A stretch of DNA of 64,000 nucleotides from Sambucus nigra (Eukaryota > Streptophyta > Magnoliopsida > Dipsacales > Adoxaceae): contig OX422219.1 of the NCBI GenBank assembly GCA_949130495.1, positions 266,709,111 through 266,773,110 of the forward strand, in the 5' to 3' direction. The position numbers and the translations under genes are program-made. This document shows positions 47,304 through 59,399 of this stretch, piece after piece. The first letter of the stretch is position 1; every line of letters begins with the position of its first letter. Below the pieces are notes generated by a model. The model searched no databases, was not told where the DNA came from, and was given only the letters and a program-made list of their open reading frames with translations.

Positions 47304-47935
47304 ATGTCATACCATCACAATCCTACAGCGGTGATACTCGCGGAGACCTTGAATGGCCTGGATGCCTCGTGGGAGGGTCGATCTGACTTCCTAAGAGGGA
47401 TCCCCGTGATGCTGTTTATGTGGTTGTCTGAGAGACTATGCTTGGTGGTGCCACCTGAGTATCCCTTACAGGCGGTTCCAAACTTCTTCTCGCATTATTT
47501 CATTAGCATAGGCCTGGACATTGAGAGTTAGGGGAACTAGTTTGTAGATCATGGAGATTTAGGGTTGCGCTGGTCTGTACCATGGTGGGGAGAAATGTTC
47601 ACCATTCTGGAGCTCGAAGATTATCAATATGTCCAACTGGTTGGCCTCAAACAAACCACTTTCTACTTTCCTTAGAGTCTTCTACGTAAATATGGTTGGG
47701 AGAAAATTGTACCACCACGGATATTGGATTTCTTTACTATAGAGGACCTGGCGGAGCGTACGTGCATGCGGCTGGGCTCTGTGTGGGAGAATCGATGACC
47801 TTCGACTCGTGCCTCTCAGTCAGTTGGGCGAGTTTGGCATGTCTTATGGGACTATATGAAATGTCTATAGAGGAGAGTGGTCACGAAGATGCTAGTTATG
47901 GAGACCGATCAAAGGTGGCTTACCTTATTTGACAC
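47304..47935 (+). pseudogene. Unrecognised repeat-borne ORF remnant
   Basis: A nearly open stretch reads VILAETLNGLDASWEG, FLRGIPVMLFMWLSERL and PLQAVPNFFSHYF, then after a stop SVPWWGEMFTILELEDYQYV, LLRKYGWEKIVPPR and, in the same or a neighbouring frame, LAERTCMRLGSVWENR. The composition (many W, L, R; 'LL.KYGWEK..P') loosely recalls the plant mobile domain / DUF7745 proteins carried by plant transposable elements, but I cannot confirm this by eye. Stops and a frameshift show it is not intact. It lies between the repeat arrays and the CACTA-type terminus at 48124. Confidence 0.35.
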
Positions 47936-48123
47936 TTTGTAAGGAGGTATTATGGTTTTCCAGAGGCTAGTCCGGGCTTATCGCTCAATTAAGCGTCACC
48001 GGCATTCCCTCTAATAAGGGAGGTTTGGGGACCCCAGGATGTGGGAGATGGAGGTAGTTATTCTGATAGCTGTGGGCAGACTTAGTCAAGATTATGTATG
48101 GTGTTTGGTTTTGTTTGTGGTTA

Positions 48124-48580
48124 CACTACCCCAAATCCTGTGAATGGTCACGCCAAGTGGGTCACGGCCCAAGTCTGCGACCATCTAGTCGCGGACTTTG
48201 GCCGTCACCCACTCAATGTTTGGCGTGACCATATTTATTATCACACTAAATTATCAAGGCTCTAGAAGTGGTCACGGACCAAGTCCGTGACCACAGTGGT
48301 CGCGGACTTGGGCCGTGAGCAGGTCGTGACCATCTTAGCGCCAAACTCGCGCCAAAATTCCCACCAAGCTTGGTCGCGGATTGGTCACGAACTTGGGCCT
48401 TGACCATAGGCATGACGAAGCACAAAACACACACATTCGGGGTCACAACCGGGGGCCGTGACCATTTCCTGGCATGGGTCACGGCTATGGGCCGTGGCCA
48501 TATGTAGTTTGATTGGTCTTTATGTTTCGTTGGTGTTTTTTCTGGTGGGTCACGGATAAGAGCCGTGACCAGGTTCAATC
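48124..48580 (+). mobile_element. CACTA-type terminus with subterminal repeats
   Basis: It starts CACTACCCCAAATCCTG, followed by about ten copies of GGTCACGG / CCGTGACC and variants up to 48570, several as inverted pairs such as GGTCACGGACCAAGTCCGTGACC (split across an odd centre). The core GTCACGG is shared with the CACTA at 31558-35323 but the arms differ. No second terminus was found before the satellite, so this is taken as one end of a truncated element that may run to about 51346. Confidence 0.7.
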
Positions 48581-51346
48581 TTAAAAATATAAAATGCTGC
48601 ATTTGAGTAGCCTTTGTTTCTTTCATTTCCCCCAATGAAATAGCCGCGCTCAAAAAACCCCTTATCGATGGGACTGTGGCTTTTCTGGCAAACCAAAGGT
48701 CGAAACCGCCGGCGGTAAGTTGGTTAAATGGCAAGCGGGGTTCAACTAACGAAGGCGGTGGCGGACTGTAGGGTTTCAGAAATAGAAAAACGACGGTAAA
48801 TGCCTCGATCGCCAGAGATAGTTCTCAGTTGCGTCTTCTCATTTGGCTAGATAAGTTTTGTTCGACTCCAGTAACCCTAAAACAAAGGCGTCAGTGAAAA
48901 AGAGAGGCTCTGAGGTGATTAGTAAACATCTAAGATCATTTTTTCTTTCATTTTTGTCCCAAGGCTTTCACTTGATTTTTTATGGCTGATGATGGGTTTA
49001 GATACAATTTGAATTGGCTTTCACTTGATTTTTTGTGGCTTTCACTTGATACATAGGTAATTTTTTTGTGGCTTTCACTTGATTTTTTTATTTCATGGAT
49101 TTAGATACAGTTTGATGGAGAATGGTTGCAACTCTTATTTTCAGTTTTATTTGTTGTTGCTTAAAACTGGAGTATTTGATGTTTTTTTTAATTTAATAAA
49201 CTCTCTCATGGCAATTATTTTTATTATTTTTTTTCTTGAATAAAACCTTATTATAACTTGATGACGTGTTTTCCACGTTTTTTGAGTTGATGATAAATGA
49301 AGATGGAGTAGAGATGATTTCAATGGAACAGAGTTGATATGTGGCGTGTTTGCACTTAATTTACTGATTGTTATGGAGCGTAGAGTTGATATGGAGCAAA
49401 GTCAAATTGTAGTTTACTGATTGTTAGGCCATCCACAATGGGCTCCCATAAACCTATGGGTTTATGGGAGGAGGCAAAGGGTTGTTTTCGCAATGGGTTC
49501 TTTCACCCATACATTAATGACGACGGTGGAGGAGAGAGAGTTCTTTGGTGTGCAGTGAAAGCCATATAAGAAGAATGTCAGATTTGGTGCCATACAGGAA
49601 AAGTTTTTAAACAATAGGATCTCGATTGCGTTGTGTACATGGGTGATGGCTCGAGCACGCGATCGCTTTGCGATAAATTTACCCTCCTCAGGTACCCCCA
49701 TCTCTCTAAACAAGAATGTATCAATTTCTTTTGTTTTTTTAATTTTATAGTTATATAAACTAGTAATATTACTGTTTAACACTATAATTTGAAAACAGGA
49801 CACTCTCACACTTTAATATTAGGAGGGCTCCTGCTAAATAAAGAATCTTTCTCAGTTTTTTAACTTTAAGTTGCGATTGATTATATACGTATAAGTGCGG
49901 ATGCAACCTCAAGTATGATAGCCTAAATGTCAAGTGGAGGATCCAAGATTTTTGGTAGGGGGCCAAAGTTTTGAGTGTTGTTGGGTTAATTCGAGTTTTG
50001 TACAAATCATACCCTTTGTTTTTATGATTTATTACAATTAGTGCCCAAGTGTTTGAGTAAATACCTCAAACTTTGAAGGTTTTCAAAATTGCTCACTTAC
50101 ATATTTCTTATCATTGAAGCATTGTGCCTATTCGCAAAGATGAGTGATGTTCTGTATTTTTGTAGAGTCAAATTTCACTAATTCATTTTGAAAGTGGGCA
50201 TATATACGCATATATCCAATGTTCTGCTTTTTTTTAATTCATGTCCTGCAATATCAAATGCGTATTTCCTCGGTTTAGATTTATTAAAGTGGGAGACTGA
50301 CTAGCCACTCTCGCTTTGCTGATATGACTTGGGTTTGATCGGGTATTGTTCGAGACTCATTTATTCGTGAAAGTATAACTATATGTTTTTTAAAGCAAGT
50401 AAATGAGTTTTATTTTTATTTTTTATGTACTATATGAGTATTTAGGCTTTCGGTAGTTATATATTCTCATCTTTTATATCTGATTTTGTCCCAATTTGTC
50501 GGTTATCAATTTGACTATGTATTTGATTTGACTATATTGAAGTATCCTCAGGTTGGTGCCAGTTCTGGAGGACGAGTCGATGTTTGTATAATTTTCTTTC
50601 GTGTTTTTCTTCTTCTTCCAAGAATGTTACTTATTTAATGCTTTTGTTTTCAAAATCCCAATGGAAATGCAGGTTTAAATGCAGGACTATCTACGAAAAG
50701 GACCTTAGGTACTCTCTCTAAGCATATTCAGATTCGTCCGCGAAATGTCATGTCTTTATATAATTATTCTTCTAATTATTCGATTTAGTGTTGTGAGTCT
50801 AATTTGAACTTTAAGGAATGGCTATGTTCCTAATTCAACCAAGATTGTAGTTTTATTGGAATTGCTTTTTTGGATTCCATTAGATATTTTTTAAATAAAG
50901 CTAACTATGTTTCTGGGGAACATATTGTATATTTTGTTGGGTCTCATTTTAGTATCAGTGTGCTATTGCTCCAATTTATATTTCGAAAAAATCTTGTGTT
51001 ATGCATGCTAGACGGACAGTAAAAAACATTCCCATGTATGCTCCAGCACAGTTCTACATTGACAATGTGTTAGTTCGGATCAAGGAGAAGAACATTCCCT
51101 ATTACTATTATTGCAGGTTAGATCTGCTATGCATTACGTTAACAAAAGTAGTTATATAATTGATACGCATTATCTATTAAATCTTTTAGATGATAGAAGG
51201 AGTACGGGATAATTATTGGTTTTGTTTGGTTTGGCTGTTGAATAATTATTGGTTGTTGCTTGTTGTTGGATAGTATGTTAGAAGGAGTATGGGATAATTA
51301 GAAGGAGTACGGGATAATTATTAGATAATATGTTGAAAATATTTTA
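48581..51346. other. Probable CACTA interior, no intact gene
   Basis: No transposase domain was recognised. Short exon-like pieces bounded by AG/GT occur, for example about 51008-51115 with a frame NIPMYAPAQFYIDNVLVRIK; I do not recognise the family. The phrase agaaggagtacgggata (51195, again 51300, one change at 51280) also occurs inside the other CACTA at 32567. At 49430 'ggccatccacaatggg' resembles ends of some plant MITEs but has no partner. Confidence 0.4.
48963..49083 (+). repeat. Short interspersed repeat of GGCTTTCACTTGAT
   Basis: Four exact copies of GGCTTTCACTTGAT start at 48963, 49016, 49037 and 49070, most followed by a T run. A longer phrase 'ttagatacaNtttga' recurs around them, indicating local duplication. 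Confidence 0.9.
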
Positions 51347-54300
51347 GACTCCCGGTTTGAGAATACGAGGATAATTTGAAAATGTGTAGACTTGAGCTTA
51401 AAAGCATGGCGTCAGAGGGTAGAAACCCGAAACATCCCCCAAACGGTCCCGTTAGTGGCATCAACACCTTGCACGGAACCAATGTAACTCATACGAATAG
51501 GCCAAACGATCACGGGACTCCCGGTTTGACAATACAACGATAATTTACATATTTCTAGACATAGGCTTAAAAACATGGCGTTAGAGGGTGAAAACTCGAA
51601 ACATCCCTCTAACGGCCCCGTGGGTGGAACCAACACCTACCACGGGACCAATGTAACTCGTAGGAACTGACACCGCAACAGCGGGACTCTCGGTTTGAGA
51701 ATACGACGATAATTTGCATATTTCTAGACTTAGGCTTAAAAATATGGCGTTAGAGGGTGAAAACTTGAAACAGCCCCCGAACGGCCCCGTGGTTGGCACC
51801 AACACCTCCCACGGGACCAATGTAACTCGTAGGAACTGACACCGTAGCCGCGGGACTCCTGATTTGAGAATACGATGGCAATTTCCATATTTCTAGACTT
51901 AGGCCTAAAAACATGGCGTTAGAGGGCGAGAACTAGAAATAGCCCCCGAACGTCCACGTGGGTGGCACCAATAATTCCCACGGGACCAATGTAACTCGTA
52001 GGAACCGACCCTGCAGTCGCAGGACTCCCGATTTGAGAATACAATGGTAATTTGCATATTTCTAGACTCAGGCTAAAAAATATGGCGTTAGAGGGTCAGA
52101 ACTAGAAATAGACCCCGAACGGCCCCGTGGGTGGCACCAACACCTCCCACGGGACCAATGTAACTCGTAGGAACTGACCCCGCTGTCCCTGGACTACCGG
52201 TTTGAGAATACGATGATAATTTGCATATTTTTAGATTTATGCTTAAAAACATGAAGTTGGAGGGTGAAAACTCGAAACAGCCCTCTAACGGCCCCGTGGG
52301 TGGCACCAACACCTCCCACGGGACCAATGTAACTCGTAGGAACTGACCCCGCAATTGCAAGACTCCTGGTTTGATATTAAGATGATAATTTGTATATATC
52401 TAGACTTAGGCCTAAAAACATGGCGTTAGAGGTTGAAAACTCGAAACAGCCACCGAACGGCCCCGTGGCTGGCACCAACACCTCCCACGGGACCAATGTA
52501 ACTCGTAGGAACTGTCCCCGCTGCCGTGGGACTCCGGGTTTGAGAATATAGAGGTAGATTGCATATTTAAAGAATTATGCTTAAAAATACGGCGTTAGAG
52601 GGTAAGACTAGAAACAGCCCCCGAACGGCCCTGTGGGTGGAACCAACACCTCCCACGGGACCAATGTAACTCGTAGGAACTGACCCCGCAGCCGTGGGAC
52701 TCCCGATTTGAGAATACGACGGTAATTTGCATACTTCAAGACTTAGGCTTAAAAACATGGCGTTAGAGGGAGAGAACTCGAAATAGCCCCCGAATGGCCC
52801 CGTGGGTGGCACCAACACCTCCCATGAGACCAATGTAACTCGTAGGAATTGACCCCGTAGCTGCGGGTCTCCCGGTTTGAGAGTACGATGGTAATTTGCA
52901 TATTTACAGACTTAGGTTTAAAAACATGGCGTTAGAGGGTGAGAACTAGAAACAGCCCCCGAACGTCCCCGTGGGTGGCACCAACACCTCCCACGGGACA
53001 AATGTAACTCGTAGGAACTCACCCCGCAGCCACGGGACTCCCAGTATGGGAATACGACGATAATTAGCATATTTTTAGACTTAGGCTTAAAAACATGGCA
53101 TTAGAGGGTAAAAACTTAAAACAACCCTCTAACGGCCCCGCGGGTGGCACCATAACCTCCCACGGGACCAATGTAACTCGTAGGAACTGACCACGTAGCC
53201 GCGGGACTCCCGGTCAGAGAATACGATGATAATTTGTATATTTCTAGAATTAGGCTTAAAAACATGGCGTTAAAGGGTGAAAACTCGAAACAGCGCCCAA
53301 ATGACCCCGTGGGTGGCACCAACACCTCCCACGGGACCAATGTAACTCATAGGAACTGTCTCCGCAGCCGCGGGACTCCCGGTTTGAGAATACGAAGGTA
53401 ATTTGCGTATTTTTAGATTTAGGCTTAAAAATATGGCATTAGAGGGTGAAAACTAGAAATATCCCCCGAACGGCCCCGTCGGTGGCAACATCATCTCCCG
53501 CGGGACCAATGTAACTCGTTGGAACTCACCCCGTAGCCGTGGGACTCCCGGTTTGGGAATATGATGATAATTTGTATATTTCTAGACTTAGGCTTAAAAA
53601 TAAGGCGTTGGAGGGTGAGAATTAGAAACAGCCCCCAAACGGTCACGTGGGTGGCACGAACACCTCTTACGGGACCAATGTAACTCGTAGGAACTGACCC
53701 CGCAGCCGCGGGACTCCCGGTTTGAGAATATGAAGGTAATTTTCATATTTCTAGACTTGGCTTTAAAACATAGCGTTAGCGGGTGAGAACTTGAAGCAGT
53801 CCCCGAATGGCCCCGTGGGTGGCACAACACCTCCAACGGGACCAATGTAAATCGTAGGAACTAACCCCACAGCCGCAGGTCACCCGGTTTGAGAGTACGA
53901 TGGTAATTTTCATATTTATAGACTTAGGCTTAAAAATATGGCGTTATAGGGTGAGAACTAGAAACAACCCCTGAACGTCACCGTGGGAGGCACCAACACC
54001 TCCCACGGGACCAATGTAACTCGTAGGAATTGACCCCACAGCCGCGGGTCTCCCGATTTGAGAATACGACGGTAATTTGCATAATTCTAGACTTAGGCTT
54101 AAAAATATGGCGTTAGAGGGTGAGATATGGAAACAGCCCCCGAAGGGTCCCGTGGGTGGCACCAACACCTCCCACGGGACCAATGTAACTCGTAGGAACT
54201 GAATCTGCAGCCGCGGGTCTCCCGGTTTGAGAGTACGACGGTAATTTGCTTATTTTTAGACCTAGGCATAAAAACATGGTGTTAGAGGGTGAGAACTATA

Positions 54301-57300
54301 AACAACCACCGAACGTCCCCGTGGGTGGCACCAACACCTCCTACGGGACCAAAGTAACTCGTAGGAACTGACCCCACAGTCACGGGATGCCGGTTTGAGA
54401 ATACGATGGTAATTTGTATATTTCATGACCTAGGCTTAAAAATATGGCATTAGAGGGTGAGAACCAGAAATAGACCCCCAACGGCGCCGTGGGTGGCACC
54501 AACACCCCCACGGGACCAATGTAACTCGTAGCAACTGACCCTGCAGTCCCAGGACTCCCGGTTAGAGAATACGATGATCATTTGCATATTTTTAGACTTA
54601 GGCTTAAAAACATGGTGTTAGAGGGTGAAAACTCGAAACAGCCGTCTAACGGCCCCGAGGGTGGCATCAACACCTCCCACGGGACCAATGTAACTCGCAG
54701 GAACTGACCCCGCATCTGCGGCACTCCCAATTTGAGAATACGATCATAATTTGTATATTTCTAGACTTAGGCTTAAAACACGGCGTTAGAGGGTGAAAAC
54801 TCGAAACAGCCCCCGAACGTCCCTGTGGGTGGCACCAACACCTCCCACGGGACTAATGTAACTCGTAGGAACTGTCCCCGCTACCGCGGGACTCTAGTTC
54901 TGAGAATACAAAGGTAATTTGTATATTTCTAGACATAGGCTTAAAACTATGGTGTTAGAGGGTGAGAACTAGAAACGGTACCCAGACGACCCCATGGGTG
55001 GCACCAACACCTCCCACGGGACCAATGCAACTCGTAGTAACTGACCCCGCAGTCGTGGGACTCCCGGTTGGAGAATACGACGGTAATTTGCATATTTCTA
55101 GATTTAGGCTTAAAAACATGGCGTTAGAGGGAGAGAATTCTCGAAATAGCCCCCGAATGGCTCTGTGGGTGGCACCAAGACCTTCCACGGGACTAATGCA
55201 ACTCGTGGGAACTGACCCCGCAGCCGCGGGTCTCCCAGTTTGAGAGTACGATGGTAATTTGCATATTTCTAGACTTAGGCTTAAAAACATGGCGTTAGAG
55301 GGTAAGAACTAGAAACAGCCCCCGAACGTCCCCGTGGGTGGCACCAACAGCTCCCACGGGACAAATGTAACTCGTAGGAAATCACCCCGCAACCGCGGGA
55401 CTCCCGGTTTGAGAATACGATGATAATTAGCATATTTTTAGACTTAGGTTTAAAAACATGGCATTAGAGGGTGAAAACTCGAAACAATCCTCTAACGGCC
55501 CCGTAGGTGGCACCAACACCTCCCACGGGACCAATGTAACTCGTAGGAACTGACTATGCAGCTGCGGGACTCCCGGTGAGAGAATACAACAATAATTTAC
55601 ATATTTCTAGACTTTGGCTTAAAAATATGGCATTAGAGGTAGAAAACTCGAAACAGCCCCCGAACGGCCCCGTGGGTGGCACCAACACCTCCCACGGGAC
55701 CAATGTAACTCATAGGAACTGTCCTCGCAGCCGCGGGACTCCTGGTTTGAGAATACGAAGGTAATTTGCTTATTTTAAGACTTGGGCTAAAAAATATGGC
55801 GTTAGAGGGTGAAAACTAGAAATAGCCCGCGAACGGCCACGTGGGTGGCACCATCACCTCCCACGGGACCAATGTAACTCGTAGAAACTGACCCTGCGGT
55901 CGCAGGACTCCCGGTTTGAGAATACGACGGTAATTTGTATATTTCTAGGCTTAGGCTTAAAAATATGGCGTTAGAGGGTAAGAACTAGAAACAGCCGGCG
56001 AACGGCCCCGTGGGTGGAACTAACACCTCCCACGAGACCAATGCCACTCGTAGGAATTGACCCCACAGTTGCGGAACTCCCGGTTTGAGAATACGAAGGT
56101 AATTTGCATATTTCTAGACTTAAGCTTAAATACATGGCGTTAGAGGGTGAAAACATGAAACAGCCCCTGAACGGCCCCGTAGGTGGCACCAACATCTCCC
56201 ATGGGACCAATATAAATCGTAGGAACTGAGCTCGCAGCCGCGGGTCTCCCGGTTTGAGAGTAGGACGGTAATTTCCATATTTATAGACTTAGGCTTAAAA
56301 ATATGGCGATATAGGTGAGAACTAGAAACATCCCTTGAACATCCCCGAGGGTGGCACCGACACCTCCCACGGGACCAATGTAACTCGTAGGAACTGACCC
56401 CGCAGCCGCGGGTCTCTCGATTTGAGAATACGATGGTAATTTGAATATTTTTTGACTTATGCAAAACATGACGTTAGAGGGTGAAAACTCGAAACAACCC
56501 CCGAACGACCCCGTGGATGGCACCAATACCTCCCACGGGACCAATGTAACTCGTAGGAACTGACCCCACAGCCGCGGGACTCCCGGTTTGATAGTACGAC
56601 GATAATTTGCAAATTTTTAGACTTTGGCTTAAATGCATGGCGTTAGAGGGTAAAAACTCGAAACAGCCCTCCAACGGCCCCGTGGGTGGCACCAACACCT
56701 CCCACGAAACCAATGTAACTCGTAGGAACTGACCCCTTAGCCGCGGGACTTCCGGTTTGAAAATACGATGATAACTTGCATATTTCTATACTTAGGCTTA
56801 AAAACATGGTGTTAGAGGGTGAAAACTCGATACAGCCCCCGAACGGCCCTGTGGGTGGCACCAACACCTCCCATGGGACCAATGTAACTCGTAGGAATTG
56901 TCCCCACAGCCGCGGGACACTCGGTTTGAGAATACGAAGGTAATTTGCATATTTCGAGACTTAGGCTTAAAAATATAGCATTAGAGAGTGATAATTGGAA
57001 ACAGCCCCCGAACGGCCCCGTGGGTGGTACCAACACCTCCCACGGGACCAATGTAACTCGTAGGAACTGACCCTAGAACCGCAGGTGGCGATTCGAGAGT
57101 ACGATGGTAATTTTCATATTTTTAGACTTAGGATTAAAAACATGGCGTTAGAGGGTGAGAACTAAAAATATCCCCCGAACGTCCCCGTTGGTGGCACCAA
57201 CACCTCCCACGGGACCAATATAACTCGTAGGAACTGACCCCGCAGCCGCGTGACTCCCAGTTTGAGAATACAATGATAATTTGCATATTTCAAGACTTAG

Positions 57301-58307
57301 GCTTAAAAACATAGCGTTAAAGGGTGGAAACTCGAAACAGCCACCGAACGGCCACGTGGGTGGCACCAACACCTCCCACGGGACCAATATAACTCTTAGG
57401 AACTAACCCCGCAGCCGCAGGACTCCCTATTTGAGAATACGATGATAATTTCCATATTTGTAGACTTAGGCTTAACAACATGGCGTTAGAGGGGGAAAAC
57501 TGGAAACAACCCCCGAATGGCCCCGTGGGTGGCACCAACACCTCCCACGGGACCAATGTAACTCGTAGGAACTGACCCCGCAGTCGTGGGACTCCCGGTT
57601 GGAGAATACGACGGTAATTTGCATATTTCTAGATTTAGGCTTAAAAACATGGCATTAGAGAGTGAGAACTAGAAACAGCCCCCGAACGTCCCCGTGGTTG
57701 GCACCAACACCTCCCACGGGACCAATGAAACTCGTAGGAACTGACCCCGCAGTCGCGGGACACCCGAGTTGAGAATACGATGGTAATTTCCTTATTTCAA
57801 GACTTAGGCTTAAAAACATGGCGTTAGAGGGTGAAAACTCAAAACGGCCCATGAACGGCCCCGTGGGTGGCACCAACACATCCCACGAGACCAATGTAGC
57901 TCGTAGGAAGTGTCCCCGTAGCCATGGGACTCCCAATTTGAGAATACGAAGGTAATTTTCATATTTCAAGACTTAGGCTTAAAAACATGGCGTTAGAGGG
58001 TGAGAACTAGAAACAGCCCCCGAACATCCCCGTGGGTGGCACCAACACCTCCCATGGGACCAATGTAACTTATAAGAACTGACCCCACAGCCGCGGGTCT
58101 CCCGGTTTGAGAGTACGATGGTAATTTGCATATTTCTAGAACTAGACTTAAAAACATGGCGTTAGAGGGTGGGAACTCGAAAAAGCTCCCGAACGGCCTC
58201 GTGGGTGGCACCAGCAACTCCCACGGGACCAATGTAACTCGTAGGAACTCACCCCGCAACCGCGGGACTCCCGGTTTGGGAATACGATAGTAATTTGCAT
58301 ATTTCTA

Positions 58308-58406
58308 GCCAACACCTCTGACGGGACCAATGTAACTCATAGGAATTGACCCCGCAGCCGCGGGTCTCCCGGTTTGAGATTACGACGGTAATTTGTATAA
58401 TTCTAT
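58308..58406. repeat. Truncated satellite monomer
   Basis: Neighbouring anchors at 58155 and 58422 are 267 bp apart instead of 338, so one monomer has lost about 71 bp; the junction reads ATTTCTAGCCAACACC at about 58303-58318. A second, smaller deletion (about 22 bp) removes one arm of the dyad at about 59310. Confidence 0.85.
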
Positions 58407-59399
58407 ACTTAGACTTAAAAACAAGGCACTAGAGGTGAGACCTAGAAAAAGCCCCCGAACGTCCCCATGGGTGGCACCAACACCTGCCACGGGACCAATG
58501 TAACACGTAGGATCTGAACCCGCAGCCGCGGGACTCCCGATTTGAGAATACGATGGTAATTTGCATATTTCTAGACTTAGGCTTAAAAACATGGCGTTAG
58601 AGGGTGAGAACTAGAAATAGCCCCCGAACGGCCCCGTGGGTGGCACCAACACCTCCCACGGGACCTATGTAACTCGTAAGAACTGACCCCGCAGCCGTGG
58701 GACTCCCGGTTTGAGAATACGATGATAATTTGCATATTCATAGACTTAGGCTTAAAAACATGGCGTTAGAGGGTGAGAAGTAGAAACAGCCCCCGAACGG
58801 CCCCGTGGGTGGCACCAACACCTCCCACGGTACCAATGTAACTCGTAAGAACTGACCCCGCAGCCGCGGGGCTCCCGGTTTGAGAGTGCGATGGTAATTT
58901 GCACATTTCTAGAACTAGACTTAAAAACATGGCGTTAGAGGGTGAGAACTAGAAAAAACCCCCAAACGTCCCCGTGGGTGTCACCAACACCTCCTACGGG
59001 ACCAATGTAACTCATAAGAACTAACCCCGCAGCCGCGGAGCTCCCGGTTTGAGAATACGACGGTAATTTGCATATTTCTAGACTTAGGTTTAAAAACATG
59101 GCGTTAGAAGGTGAGAACTAGAAACAGCCCCCGAACGGCCCCGTGGGTGGCACCAACACCTCCCACGGGATCAATGGAACTTGTAGGAACTGTCCCCGTA
59201 GCCGCGGAACTCCCGGTTTGAGAATACGAAGGTAATTTGCATATTTCTAGACTTAGGCTTAAAAATATGGCTTTAGAGGGTGAGAACTAGAAACAGCCCC
59301 CGAACGGCCCCATGGGACCAATGTAACTTGTAGGTACTGACCCTGCATCCACGGGTCTCCCGGTTTGAGAGTACAACTGTAATTTGCATATTTCTAGAC

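Noticed and set aside
49430..49460. MITE-like terminus ggccatccacaatggg
   Set aside because: No inverted partner or target duplication was found nearby.
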